Source: Phylloscopus collybita | Lineage: Eukaryota; Chordata; Aves; Passeriformes; Phylloscopidae | Reading direction: 5' to 3' | Length of the DNA: 64,000 bases | Assembly: GCA_027886175.1 (NCBI GenBank) | Contig: JAJNNQ010000044.1 | Coordinates: 682,001-746,000, forward strand | Shown: piece after piece, positions 10,854-22,406 of the stretch | How positions within the stretch are numbered: position 1 is the first letter of the stretch | Layout of the letters: every line of letters starts with the position of its first letter | Program-made: the position numbers and the translations under genes | The notes under the pieces: model-generated | What the model saw: only the letters and a program-made list of their open reading frames with translations | Database searches by the model: none | Told to the model about the DNA's origin: nothing

Positions 10854-10859
10854 TTTATT
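10854..10859 (-). terminator. Poly(A) signal of gene C
   Basis: AATAAA on the minus strand, about 220 bases after the stop codon of gene C. Confidence 0.65.
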
Positions 10860-11080
10860 TTTAGCCCGGTTTTATGTGTATGGAAAGGACAAAGAGAATT
10901 GAAAAGAAAATCCAGGCCATGGGGAGCCAGAAGGATGTGGAGTCCCCCAGCCAAGTGTCTTCCCAACACAGATCACCAACACCAAGGATCATCAGGAGTC
11001 ACTGGGGATCATCCAGCACGGATCCTCCCATGGGGGATGGAGCTGGAGCAGCGCACAAAGCTCTTCTCACAGGGCTTCCC

Positions 11081-12645
11081 TTAGTGGTGCCGCCGTTGGT
11101 GTTGGGTCAAGTTGGAGCTCTGTGAGAAGCTCTTCCCACACTCGTGACACTCGTAGGGCCTCTCCCCAGTGTGGATGCGCCGGTGGGTGATGAGGGTCCA
11201 GTTGCGGTTGAAGCCCATCCCACAGTCAGGGCAGCGGAAGGGCCTCTCATCCGTGTGAATCCGCTGGTGCAGGAGGAGATCAGAGCTGGTTGGAAATGTC
11301 TTCCTGCATTGGTCACACTCGTAGGGCCTCTCCCCCGTGTGGCTCCTCTGGTGGACAGTCAGGTTGGAGCTTGTCCTGAAGCTCTTCCCACACTCTGCAC
11401 ACTCAAAGGGCCGTTCCCCAGTGTGGCTCCTCTTGTGGAGGATCAGGTTGGAGCTGTGGATAAAGCTCTTCCCACACTCCCCACACTCATAGGGCCGTTC
11501 CCGTGTGTGGGTCCTCTGGTGGGCCATCAGGTGGGACCTCCACATGAAGCTCTTCCCACACTCCCCACACTTGTATGGCCGTTCCCCCTTGTGGCTCTTC
11601 TGGTGGGCAGTCAGGGTGGAGCTCTGGCTGAATCTCTTCCCACACTCAGGACACTCGTAGGGCCTCTCCCCAGTGTGGATGTGCCAGTGCCTGACAAGGG
11701 TGGAGTTCTGCTTGAAGCCCTTGCCACAGTCGGGGCAGCAGAAGGGCCTCTCCTCTGCATGAATCTGCTGGTGGAAGAGGAGATTGGAGCTGGTCTGAAA
11801 CCTCTTCCTGCACTGGTCACACTCATAGGGCCTCTCCCCAGTGTGGATCATCTGGTGGCGGATCAGGGTGGAGCTCTGGCTGAAGCTCTTCCCACACTTG
11901 AGACACTCATAGGGCCTCTCCCCAGTGTGGATTATCCGGTGTTTAATCAGGTCAGAGCTCAACCTGAAACTCTTCCCACACTCCCCACACTTGTAGGGCC
12001 TCTCCCCAGTGTGGCTCCTCTGATGTTTGATCAGGTCAGAGTTTGACCTGAAGCTCTTCCCACACTCCCTGCACTCGTAGGGCCGTTCCCCCGTGTGGAT
12101 TCTCCAGTGGTAGATCAGGGAGGATCTCTGGCTGAAGTTCTTCCCACATTTCAAGCACTTGTGGGGCTTCTCCCCATCCTGAAGCTGCTCAGGGACCCCC
12201 AGTTCCGAGCTCTGGCTGCCTCCCTGGCCCAGGGTGGATCTTTCCTCCTCAGATTCCCGTGATCTGCGTTTGCAGCCCCTCCTTGTGCGGCATCTCCGGG
12301 GCTTTTCCTCCCCTATGGATTCCTGCACCATGGAGCCACTCAAAACGGCCTCTTCCACGAGGTTCTGCCGCGGGGATTTGTCCTCTCTGGTCTCCATGCT
12401 CAGCTCCTTGTCTGGGGGAAGAAGAACAAGGAGAGGATGGGATTTACCTTCGTGCCACAGGGAAGGGGAAGGAGATCCCCAAATTCTTTCCTAGCCGGAC
12501 AATGTTGGCAGTGGACTTGTCCTGTAGCCAGGGGCCAGGCTGGGCTGGGAGATAGAGCAGGAGAGAGGGGGAAAGGGGCAGTGACTTCCTCCTCACCTGC
12601 CTGGGGCTCCAGGGCCATCTTCCTCGTGGCCTCCTCCTCCTCCAT
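11081..12645 (-). CDS. C2H2 zinc-finger protein, gene C (13 fingers)
   Basis: The best preserved finger gene of the window. Exon 2 is 12,597-12,672 with ATG at 12,645; the finger exon is 11,081-12,411. Splicing (GCA G|AC AAG) gives an open frame of 459 residues. An acidic, then Arg-rich linker is followed by 13 consecutive fingers of the CX2CX12HX3H type, all with complete zinc ligands, joined by T(G/R)ERP, TDERP, AEERP or KGERP linkers, and the protein ends ...RRHH. Role: sequence-specific DNA binding in the nucleus; the target is unknown. Its promoter (13.55 kb) and exon 1 donor (13,081) are in the expected places. It is probably the live member of this cluster. Confidence 0.85.
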
Positions 12646-13080
12646 CCGGCCAAGGTTTGGGAATGGCAAATCCTGGATTGGGGGGGGAAACGAGGGCTGA
12701 CCACGTTGGGTTTGATGGTCCCGCCGCCCAAGTGCAGCTGGAGAAGTCAGCACCCCTCTCAGCCTCGGAGTCCCGGACCCCGCTCACGACCAGGCTGACG
12801 GGATTCCCCGGCTCAGGGATCGCCCGTCTGCGCTCTCCCCGCTCCGGGGCTCTCGCGTTCCCCTTCGACTGACCCTGGGATCCCCAAACCTGATATCGCC
12901 CCTCTGCCCGCCGGTACCAGGCGATCGACAGGTGGGACCCCCCCAAGGTCCCTCCAGGGCCATTTCCGGCTCGGCTTTGGGGTCCTGCAAGATGCAAACG
13001 TCCCCTACTCCGCAAAAAAACCCCCAAAACTCGTGGAGACCCCAGGACGGATTTGGGGCGAGCTCCCTATCACCGCTCAC

Positions 13081-13545
13081 CTGCGGGATCCGGGGTGGGC
13101 GATGCTGCCGGAGCCGAGGACGCTGCGGCCGGAGCGGGCGGACAGAGGAACCGCGTGGTCCTGGTGGTGCTGCTGCTTTTATTCCTCCCGCTCCTCTTCC
13201 TCTTTCTCCGTCCTATTCTTGCTCGTCCTCTTCCTCCTGTTCCTGCTCCTGATCTTCCTTTTCCTCCTTCTGTCTTCTCCCCGCTCCTGCTCCGCTCCCA
13301 GCCCGGCCCGTGCAGGTGCCGACACACAGAAGCAGCCGGGTTTTGCCCTGGGGATGTAACTGAACCGGTTCCCCCACCGGAGGCTGTGGGAGCGATCCTG
13401 GGAGCACCGGGAGTGATCCCGAGAGCAGCGGGAAGGAACTGGGAGCGCTTTCCCTCCCAGTATCGCTCTCACTGGGAGCACTGGGAGGGAACTGGGAGCA
13501 AACAGCGCCCGGATGCGGCTGCAGCCGGCGCTAGGCGGGGCCAAA
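13081..13545 (-). other. Non-coding exon 1 region of gene C (predicted)
   Basis: The donor GCAG|GTGAGCG (minus strand) closes the exon at 13,081. The plus strand shows a CTCCTCTTCCTC-rich tract (13,170-13,290), also present in units D and E. The start site is not determined. Confidence 0.5.
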
Positions 13546-13680
13546 CCAGAGGGCGTGGTTATGCAAATAGAGGAGCGATCGCGCTCTGTGATTGGTGGGT
13601 GGGAGCAGCGTGGCGTAGCCCCGGTCACGTGAGGGGCAGGGAGGGGACCGGAGCGGTGGCGGCGGCGTCCGGTGAGAGGG
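13545..13680. promoter_or_regulatory. Bidirectional CpG promoter, unit C
   Basis: Octamer ATGCAAAT at 13,561-13,568, ATTGG at 13,591-13,595, an E-box TCACGTGA at 13,625-13,632 that units B and D lack, and GGTGGCGGCGGCGTCCG followed by donor GTGAG at 13,672. The ATG of units B and D is GTG here, so the plus-strand exon would have no start codon at that point. Confidence 0.6.
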
Positions 13681-14060
13681 GACAGGGAGCGGGAATGGGA
13701 CCGGGACAGGAATCCAGGATGGCACTGGGGATGGAAATATGGGAACGGGACAAGGAAGATGGAAGCAGCAACCAGAGAGTGAATGTAGGATGGGGGTTAG
13801 GAAGATGGGACTGGGATCCAAAACGGGAATACGGCTACAGGGCTGGGAATGAGCATATTGGAACGGAACAGGGAATATAGAAATTGAACTATGGGAACGG
13901 GAGCGGGAAAGGCAGAGGGACCAGGAATACGAAACTGCGAACAGGTCTGGAAATGGGACTAGAAATATGGGAACGGCAGCCAGACAGAGAATACAGGACA
14001 AGGACAGGGAATAAGACAGCGAATGGGATCCAGACTGGGATGGGAGCTGGATGGCCCGGG
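13680..14060. repeat. GGGAACGGGA-type minisatellite, unit C
   Basis: Loose tandem repeat of GGGAATGGGAC/GGAACGGGACAGG units, as in units B and D. Confidence 0.6.
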
Positions 14061-14159
14061 AGTGGGGTGACACGGGAACGCGCAGCTGACAAGAGGACTG
14101 ACAGCAGGGAGAGGGGGATGCTGGACAGGGGACACCGGGAACCGGGATGGGGGGTGCAT

Positions 14160-14345
14160 GGGGGCAGTTCCAAGGCAGGGGGTCCTTGATCAGCTGCCCC
14201 AGAACCTCTGCCAGCGTCTCCCAGCACAGCCAGAGCCACTTGGCCTGGAGAGCCCAAAGCCCTGAGCAACCCCCAAGTCCCTGCCAGGAACCCTCAACTC
14301 CCTGGCACCCAGCATTCCCCGCATCCCCTGGAAGATCGTCCCAGG
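14160..14345. other. Second copy of the CCTTGATCAGCTG module
   Basis: Matches 10,640-10,850. It lies between the promoter minisatellite of unit C and the 3' end of the next finger unit (F). Confidence 0.4.
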
Positions 14346-14372
14346 GCCCCATTCACGTTTTAGTTCAATGTC

Positions 14373-14706
14373 TTTATTTTTAGCCCGGTTTTGGGTAATT
14401 TGGAAGGACAAAAGACATGAAAAGAAAATCCAGGCCACGAGGAGCCAGGAGGATGTGGAGCCCCCGGCCAGGTGTCTTCCCAACACGGATCACAGGCACC
14501 ACAGATCAGCGGGGCTCTGCCCACCAGGGGTCACTGGGGATCATCCAGCACGGATCCTCCCGTGGGGGATGGAGCTGGAGCAGTGCACGAAGCTCTTCCT
14601 GTACTTGGGTTGCTCGCAGGGCTTCCCTCAGGGGTGCCTTCATTGGTGTCTGGTAAAGTGAGAGCTGTGTGAGAAGCTCTTCTCACACTTGATACACTCG
14701 TAGGGC
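14373..14706 (-). pseudogene. Zinc-finger gene stub F (3' end only)
   Basis: A conserved finger-gene poly(A) signal (AATAAA, 14,373-14,378, minus) and 3' UTR lead into the last half of a finger, which reads YECIKCEKSFSHSSHFTRH before the frame stops. At 14,706 the match ends abruptly and a short tandem repeat begins. Exon 2, the promoter and all other fingers are gone. Confidence 0.65.
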
Positions 14707-14872
14707 CTGTGACATCGTAAGGAACAGGGTTGGGATGAGCTCTGGTGCCTGTGACACCACAAGGAGCAGGGCTGGCTGTGATGCTCTCCAGTGCCTGGGA
14801 CATGACAAGGGGCAGGGCTGGCTGTGATTTGTTTGGTGCCTGTGAAATCCTAAGGGCAGTGTCACCGTGGGG
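14707..14872. repeat. Tandem repeat, about 42-46 bp, three copies plus a part
   Basis: Units start TGTGACAC/TGGGACAT and contain AAGG-GCAGGG-TGG-TGTGAT; they begin near 14,707, 14,749, 14,795 and 14,840. The array starts exactly where stub F is truncated. Confidence 0.6.
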
Positions 14873-17317
14873 GCAGCTCTCAATGTCCCCAGCGTCCCCA
14901 GGTGACGCTGCCCAGTGCTGCCCGTGCCAGTGGTCACTGAGCACACAGGGGAGGCTGGGCTGGACAGGGGTCGGGGCAGAAACGCCACCCCCGGGACTGG
15001 GCTCTCCCCCTGCCTCTGGGGCCCAGCCCCTGCTGGGAGCGCCTTGGGCAGGGCACGGGGCTGCTGCAGGGCCAGGGGACAGGCCTTGCCCCCTGCCAGC
15101 TGCCTGTGCCCCTCTGGTCCCACATCCCTGTGCCTCCCGTCCCCGCTACTCCTTGCACCTTCACTCCCTCCATCAGAGCCCCACTCAACCTCTGCACTGT
15201 GACCTCTGGAAAGAACGATAGAATGAAGGAAAGGAAGTGTAGTCAGTGTACCCTGGCTGGATGCCAGGCACCCACCAAAGCTGCTCTCTCACTCCCCTCC
15301 AGAGATGGACAGGAGAGAGAAAACAGAATGAAGGCTTTATGGCTTGAGATAAGTAATCTGCGACAGCACCGTGGGGATGCTGGGCACTGTGACATTGCTG
15401 TCCTTCCCTGGGCACTGCCCAGCACAGCCCAGGCTGCCTCCAGAGAGAGCCCTGGGCTCTGGGAGGGATGGGATCTCCCGTCCCAGGGACCATGATTCAG
15501 GCCTTGGCCCTTCTGTTCCATCAAACAAAGGGTTTGCTCAGCACCAGAGCCACCTGCCCAGTGCCTCTGCCTGCTTACAATCACAGCTTCCAATTATTTG
15601 TGCTAACGAGGCCTTGGGGAGGTTTCATGAGAAAGGGCTTTGAGTGGCAACTCCTAATGCTCCAAGACACTTTGGGTTTTTCTTCTGATTTGGTTTTCTT
15701 GAGGGACTGCTGCTATCTCCTCTCAGGGTCTGAGGGTGCTTGTCTCAGAACATCAAATCCACTGCAGGGCTCGTTAAAACAAAGAAAGGCCTAATGAGTC
15801 GTTATCTTCCCACCCTTTTTGTCAAGCTTTCAAGACTTGTACAGCTAATTAGAGAAGTTTGAAAACTGGAGATAAAGATTCTGATGACCACTTTGAAGAT
15901 GTGATAACAGCATCGTGCAGCTGACACTGATCCAGGGTATCTGAAGGAAACCACAACCAATGGAAAAACAGTTCCTCATGGCCCAACAGGGTATGAATAA
16001 CTCTGCCCATCACCTCCACCCCCTTGCCTTTTCTCTTAAGTGGCCACCTGGGACTTACTTTCTGTGACATGAGATTTCTACACTGAATTCTGTCGTGATG
16101 TTGCAGCTCCTTTCCACCAGCTTCCACCCCTTTTACCCTAGATCTGGCTGCAGAGAGGCTTGGAAGTGTTTCTGCTAATTATAAAAAAATCTCAATTGAA
16201 AGTAATAACAACAAAACCACCCCCCCCCCCCCCCCCCCTCCAGAAAACCCAAACCTATAACAGCGAATTAATCACTGCTATTTTGTGGAGTCTGTGTGGT
16301 AGCTGTGCTGGGAGAGCAGCCTCGTGGTTTGTCCCAAAAGGATACTCTCCTTGCACTTTAACACAGGCACAGGCCCCTCAGACAAGTCTAGGCTTGTTCC
16401 AGGCAGGGTAGGACCCAGGGTGCAGCTGGGAGATAATGTAGCAAGATGAATCCTGCGTGGCTCCTTCAGAGAGGTTGGACGAATCAGTGGAAGAAGGAAA
16501 CGGATCTGCTTAGGAGTCTTGTTATTTATTTAATTTTTATTTATTTATTTATTTTTATTTTTCAAGACTCTTAAATCTTGCACTTTATTGATAGTGGCTA
16601 CAGTATAATTAAAATAAATCCTTTATTGCAAGTAGAAGTTATAATTTTAGCAGCTCCTTGCCTTGCCCAGTTCTGTGTCATTGCTGTGTGTGAAGCTGCT
16701 GCTGCCAGTGCTCCCTGTTTCCCTGGTTTGGGAAATTCAATGGCATTGCTCACATGTCAGAAAGAGAGGGCTCATTCCAATCAAATGGATTGCCTGAGCT
16801 CTTCTAGTCCTGTTGACTTTCTCAGCTTCTGTTAGTGTTTGTGATTTTGTACCAAAACGTCCTGGGATGTGATTTTGCAAGGTTCTGCAATCAGCTGTCT
16901 CTTTTGCTCTTGGATTTCTGAATGGCGTGTCAGGACGGAAGGAGCATTTTGGGTGGGAGGCCTTCAGTGTGAGATAGAATTGTCTCAGCAGCAGCTGGTT
17001 TTGCACATCTAAGCAGAGCTAACAAAGAGTAAGGTGGGGAGTGAGCACAGGAGAAGAACTTGGGAATCTGGGTAGAGGCAGTTCTCCTCCAGGTAGCAAT
17101 GATGAATAAAGCTGAAAAATTGAAGATGTACAAAATACACAAGTAGCCAGTAAGGAAGGGTATGGGAATTGTTAGTGACACTTAAATGCAGTTCATTCTT
17201 TTCATCCAAAGAAGTTAAGTTTTATTGCATTTTCTGTACTTAGAAGTGGAATGTCTGTGTTCACCAGGCTGGAACAGCTTTATTCTGGAGTAAAAGCTGA
17301 GTGCTGGATGCTGAAGT
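14873..17317. other. Non-coding stretch with LTR scraps and simple repeats
   Basis: No gene is supported. A short ERV-LTR-like piece lies near 15,290-15,365 (AATGAAGGCTTTATGGCTTGAGATAAG). There is a poly-C run at 16,218-16,239 and a TTTA-rich run at 16,520-16,565. The remainder is unique, AT-balanced sequence. Confidence 0.45.
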
Positions 17318-17885
17318 AATTTCAGAGTAGCACAGAATGTGCTGAGTTTGAAGGGACCCATCAGGATCATTGAGTCCAATTCCTGCCCTGCACAGGACAC
17401 CACAATTCCACTGTCCAAATGCTTCTCGTCCTGAGACAGACTTGGGGCTGGGATCACTTCCCTGGGGACCCTGTTCCAGTGCTCAACCTCTCTCTAGGTG
17501 AAGAACTTTTTCCTGATATCCTGCCTAACCCTGCCCTGACTCAGCTCCAGCCACTTCCTTGAGTCCTGTCCCTGCTCATGAGAGTGAAGAGATTGGTACT
17601 GGCCCCTGCACTGCCCCTCAGGAAGACATTGAAGAGCTCAAAGAGGCCAGACCTGAATCTCCTCTCCTCCAGCTGAACAAACCAAGTGTCCTCAGCTGCT
17701 CCTCACAGGGCTCCTCCAGACCCTTCCCCATCCTTGTGACCTCCTCTGGACACTCTGCAATGGCTTTATGTCTTTTCTATATTGTGCTGTCACTCAAGGT
17801 GAGGCCACCTCAGTGCAGGGCAGAGCATGACAATCCCCTCCCTGGCCTGGGTGCTGGTAGGGTTATCCCTTTTTCTGACCCAGAG
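17318..17885 (-). mobile_element. CR1 LINE 3' fragment
   Basis: The plus strand shows the reverse complement of a CR1 3' end: a degenerate CACAGAAT..GAAGGGACC..TCAGGATCATTGAGTCCAA start, then CCTGTTCCAGTGCTCAACC, TGAAGAACTTTTTCCTGATATC and CTCCTCTGGACAC at the family's spacing. CR1 is the main non-LTR retrotransposon of birds. It is 5' truncated, as usual, and too diverged to code. Confidence 0.85.
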
Positions 17886-18180
17886 ATGGGGCTCCTGTGA
17901 GGCGTTTTAAAGACTTTCATTCCATTTTCAATCTCATGTGAACGGTGAGAAGGTACAGACCTAACAATTCATACCATCACAATCAGAAGCCAAACTATTT
18001 CCTAATCACATTTTATAAGCGTTTCTTGGCCTATCAGCTTTTGCCACACAATACAGCTATTTGGCTTTTTTAAGCCAATCATCTAAAAATACCCCTCGTG
18101 GGTCCTGCTACAACGCATCTTTCATAGTTCTATTTCTTGTGGCAGAGGAGCTCAGTCAGGAGCTGTCACTGGCCCAGGGT
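17886..18180. other. LTR-like AT-rich stretch
   Basis: Contains TTTAAAGACTTTCATTCC and TTTTTAAGCCAATCAT, resembling avian ERV LTR text in reverse orientation. Ends and family are unclear. Confidence 0.3.
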
Positions 18181-18199
18181 GAGAGCCAGAGGGCGGCCG

Positions 18200-19930
18200 G
18201 GGATCCCGGGGGGCTCACCCAGCACTGCCTGGCACCCCGGGGTACTGCAGACCCCCAGCCCCCTCTGCAATGCCACCCTGGGGTGGGGACTCAAGGGTGT
18301 CCAGGGTGTTGAGCACTGAGTCCATGTGGCATGGGGGGACACACGGGGACACAGCTGGGGGCCTTAAAGGGATGGGAAGGGGGTTGGAGGAGGGGGAGGC
18401 GGGCCAAAATGTGCCAAAAGCAAGGGGAGGGCACCCAAAACTGGGGGAAGGGACCCAAAATAGGGGGAAAGGACCCAAAATAAGGAGAAAGGAACCAAAA
18501 TAGGGGAAAAGTAGCCCAAATAGGGGGAAAGGATCCAAATCAAGGAAAAGGACCCAAAATAAGGGGAAATAACACAAGAGGGAAAGCCCCAAAACAGAGG
18601 GAAAGAACCCAAAATCAGAGGACAAAGGGGTCCGTGGGATGTCGTAGGGTGTCACAGGGTGTCGTGGCATGTCCCTACCTGTGCTGGGGGTGGGCACAGA
18701 TGCTCAGAATCAGGAACAGCCACAGGAACATCCTGAGGGACATGGGGACACCCTGAAGTACACGGGGATTTGCTGCAGGATATGGGCCTGGGACCTTGGG
18801 AATTTTGGCCCTTGCTGGGGGCGGGGGACAGGGACACATGAAAGAGGACAGGGACTCACAGGGGGGATAGGGACACATGGGGCAGCACAGGTACACAAAG
18901 AGGGGAGACAGGGAGCCACAGTGGGGGATGGGGACATACACAGGGGAGGGTACACAGTGCCACCCAGACAAACATCAGGGGACAATATTGCCACACTTGT
19001 CAGGACGATGTCACCAGGACATGTCAGCGCATGAAGCCACGAGGATGTGTCAGGGGCTGCTGCCACCAGGCCATGTGACCTCCCCCCAGGTGACACTGAC
19101 CCTTGCCTAGTGCTCAGGGGTGGCTGGGATCCCCTGAGCCTGGTGACCCTGGGATACCCTGGTGGCTGTCACTCACTTCTGGGCCACTTGTCACCAGCTG
19201 AACAAGGGTGGCGATGTTCAGCTGGGACACCGTGGTGGCGACAGTGGGGATGTGGTGGCACAACTTCATTGTGGCCAAGATGACGGTGCTGGTGGCACTG
19301 TGGTGGCACTGATGCTGCCCCTGTTCATGTCCCCATCCACGTTCCTCATGTCCTCATCCATTTCCATGTCCCCCCACGTCACTCTCCATCTCTGTGTCCC
19401 CATCCATGTCCCTCTATGTCCCCACCTATGTTTGCGTCTTCCCATATTGCAGAAGAATGAAGAATGGGACATCACTCCATGATCAACATGATCAAAGTCA
19501 GCCATTTATTGCAATGTGACAGTACCTTTTATACAGTTTTCAGCCTTAATCACGTGTTGCATGCTGCTTTGCAATTGGATACACCCTAAAAGCACGCGTT
19601 AGCCTTTTAGCCTGCATTGGTTGATGGCTTTTGCACATACAGCAGGTTTATGAAGTCCTTCTTTTGGCTTCTATCTGATTCTCACATTCTGAAGCTGTTA
19701 GCATCCTTTGTTCTTCTTTGGACGTGACTTTTGTCATCTTTTGTTCCTTCTTGTATGTGGCTTCGCTGCCCTTGAATGGTTACAGGCCTTTTTCATCCAG
19801 ATAGGCTGGATTGCTCACATGTCCCCATTTCTGGAGGAACCCATCCTCCACAACATATCCCACCTATGGCCATGTTCTCATCCATTTCCACATCCCCTCA
19901 CGCCACCATCCATGCCTTAGTTAAACGTCT
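18200..19930. repeat. Diverged third copy of the duplicated block
   Basis: Alignable by eye with 6550-7640: the GAGTCCATGTGG region, the CCAAAAT-GGGG minisatellite (18,405-18,620), the candidate signal-peptide exon (18,690-18,740, minus) and the final finger-gene 3' UTR block with AATAAA. A solo LTR (19,448-19,853) interrupts it. It is much more diverged than the other two copies and therefore older. Confidence 0.75.
19448..19853 (-). mobile_element. Solo LTR flanked by CATAT
   Basis: A 406-bp insertion relative to the other block copies begins TGCAGAAG and ends CTCCACAA, with CATAT directly on both sides (19,443-19,447 and 19,854-19,858). It contains TTTATTGCAATG, a minus-strand poly(A) signal. 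The right terminus lacks the expected CA, so the exact end may be off by a base or two. Confidence 0.65.
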
Positions 19931-19935
19931 TTATT
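19930..19935 (-). terminator. Poly(A) signal of gene D
   Basis: AATAAA on the minus strand, about 560 bases after the stop of gene D. Confidence 0.6.
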
Positions 19936-20497
19936 TTTACCCCAGTTTCAGGGATTTCAAAGGGATGAACAGAAAGGAAAAGAAAATCAAGGCCAAAACA
20001 AAATGATTTACATGTCCCTGCCAGCTGAGCATCCAGGTGCTTGGGTGGGTGGGAAGAATCTTTTTTGGAGGGGTTTCCATCCCACTGTCTCCAAAATTGT
20101 GGGGTTTACCCTAATCTGTCCCCATTTGGCTGTGGAAGATGCTCATGGGCCAGAAAGAATTAAAACAATGGATTTATGTTGGAGAAGGCCTCCAAGGTCA
20201 TGCAGTGTTGCTTGATGCCACCAGAAGACACAAAAAGTGAGATTTTTCTGGGGTCAGAAGTCAACAAAACCGTTCTCCACAACGGATTTCTGATGTTGGT
20301 CTGTGGATGTGTCCACGTGCCCACAGGGAGCCAGGAGGATGTGGAGCCCCCAGCCAGGTGTCTTCCCACCATGGATCACCGGGGCTCTGCCCACCGGGGG
20401 TCCCTGGGGATCATCCAGCGTGGATCCTCCCATGGGGGATGGAGCTGGAGCAGCACACGAAGCTCTTCTCACACTCAGGGCACTCACAGGGCTTCCC

Positions 20498-21588
20498 TTA
20501 GTTGTGCCTGCGTAAGTGTTGGGTCAAGGCTGAGCTCTGAGTGAAGCCCTTCCCACACTCAGGACACTTGTAGGGCCTCTCTCCAGTGTGGATGCGCCGG
20601 TGCTTGATGAGGTCAGAGTTTTGCCTGAAGCCCTTCCTACAGTCAGGGCAGCGGAAGGGCCTTTCATCCGTGTGAATCCGCTGGTGCAGGAGGAGATGGG
20701 AGCTGGTCTGAAACCTTTTGCTGCACTGGTCACACTCGAAGGGCCTCTCCCCAGTGTGGCTCCTCTGGTGGACGATCAGTTCAGGGCTTGACCTGAAGCT
20801 CTTCCCACACTCCCCACACTCGTAGGGCCATTCTCCCGTGTGGGTTCCCATGTGGCGGATGAGATGGCAGCTCCGGCTGAAGCTCTTCCCACACATTCCA
20901 CACTCATAGGGCCTGACCCCTGTGTGCGTCCTCTGGTGGATAGTGAGTTCGGAGCTTGTCCTGAAGCTCCTCCCACACTCCCCACATTCATAGGGTCGTT
21001 CCCCTGTGTGGGTCCTCTGATGGGCAATCATGGTGGAGCTCTGGGTGAAGCTCTTCCCACACTCTGGACACTCATAGGGCTTCTCCCCGGTGTGGATGCG
21101 CTGGTGGGTGACGAGGGCAGAGCTGTGCTTGAAGTCCTTCCTGCACTCAGGACAGCGGAAGGGCCTCTCCTCTATGTGACTCCGCTGGTGCACAAGGAGA
21201 CGGGAGGTGGTTGGAAACCTCTTCCTGCATTGATCACACTCGTAGGGCCTCTCCCCAGTATGGCTCCTCTGGTGGCGGATCAGGCTGGATCTATGGCTGA
21301 AGCTCTTTCCACATTTTGAGCATTTGTGGGGCTTCTCCCCATCCTGAAGCTGCTCATGGACATCCTGCCCCGAGCTCTGGCCACATCTCCGGTTGCCTCC
21401 ACAGCCCAGGGAGGGTCTTTCCTTCTCAGATCTCTGTGATCTGCATTTGCAGCCCCTCCTCATGTGGGATCTCTGGGGATTTTCCTCCCCATTGGATTCC
21501 TGCGCCGTGGAGCTGCTCAAAATGGCCTCTTCCACGAGGTTCTGCTGCGGGGATTTGTCCTCCCTGGTCTCCATGCTCAGCTCCTTGT
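20498..21588 (-). CDS. C2H2 zinc-finger protein, gene D (10 fingers; family start lost)
   Basis: The finger exon is 20,498-21,588. From the first in-frame ATG (21,574) it encodes 358 residues: an acidic/Arg-rich linker and 10 complete fingers, ending ...RRHN. Exon 2 (22,327-22,406) has lost the usual start: the ATG is ATT, and an extra base shifts its frame. A 560-bp LTR sits in the intron. A protein could still start at 21,574, a position also ATG in genes A and C, so the gene may be functional from a shorter start; otherwise it is a young pseudogene. The promoter copy at 23.25 kb is complete. Confidence 0.65.
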
Positions 21589-21736
21589 CTGGGGGAGGAA
21601 GGACAAGGAGAGGATGGGATTTGTCTCCGTGCCACAGGGAAGGGGAAGGAGATCCCTCCAATGCATCCCCAGCATCAGCAACGGGGTTGTTCTGCAGCCG
21701 GTGGCCAGGCTGGGCTGGGAGATGGAGCAGGAGAGA

Positions 21737-22296
21737 TGATATTAATCATTTAGGTAATTTGTGTTAAATGTTATGGTTAATAATTATAAATATGTAGGGG
21801 CTATTAAGCAAACTGCAGAAATTGTAAATATATAGAAGATATTAAGCAATAACTGTAAGTTGCAGAAACTGCAGAAACAGAGAAGTTAGAGAGAGCCCGG
21901 CCTTGGTGCAGGATAATGTGATGTAACTTTAGACATGAAGAAGGGGAGAAAAAAGGAGACACGGTGAACCCTGTGACCACAGTGGAAAGTCCCCAGGGAC
22001 GTGCTGCCAGGAAGAGGAGAGACTTCATCTAACGAACACCATGAGAGTGTAGAAGACCCCAGACTCACTCAACTAAGACCAAATATGGAAAAACATGGAC
22101 TGGGGAGGAACCAAGGGGAGGGTGTAAACCAAAAAGTTATAAAGATGGGAAGCTATGGGAAAAACTCAGAAAGCTGTGTGTGGAGCACGAGCTGAGACTT
22201 GTGCTCTCCGGCTTTCCCAGCACGCTTGCTTCAACTTCTCACTTTGATAAAGTTTATCTAATTGGCAATTAATTGTTGGGTCCTTTATATTTATCA
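21737..22296 (+). mobile_element. LTR-like insertion in the intron of gene D
   Basis: Compared with genes B, C and E, the intron text ...GGAGAGA|GG... is split here by 560 bp beginning TGATATTAATCA and ending ATATTTATCA. AT-rich at both ends, it contains TATAAAGATGG and GATAAAG, as in a plus-oriented LTR. A clean target duplication is not visible (GGAGA/GGAGG at best). Confidence 0.55.
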
Positions 22297-22326
22297 GGAG
22301 GAAAGGGGCAGTGACCTCCTCCTCAC

Positions 22327-22406
22327 CTGCCTGGGGCTCCAGGTTTATATTCCTCTTCCTCGCAGTCCTCGTCCTCAATCTAGCCAAGCTTTGGGAATGG
22401 GAAATC
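22327..22406 (-). pseudogene. Exon 2 of gene D, start codon lost
   Basis: The acceptor and the donor (GCAG|GTGAGG) are conserved. The ATG found in A, B, C and E is ATT here, and there is one extra base before the donor. If spliced it can only be untranslated. Confidence 0.6.

Noticed and set aside
11144..12046. Long plus-strand open frame (300 residues, repeated 'LPTL.TL.GPLPSV') opposite gene C; similar frames opposite genes A, D, E.
   Set aside because: It is the reverse complement of the finger repeats; the 84-bp finger period keeps the opposite strand open. No start context or splice support.
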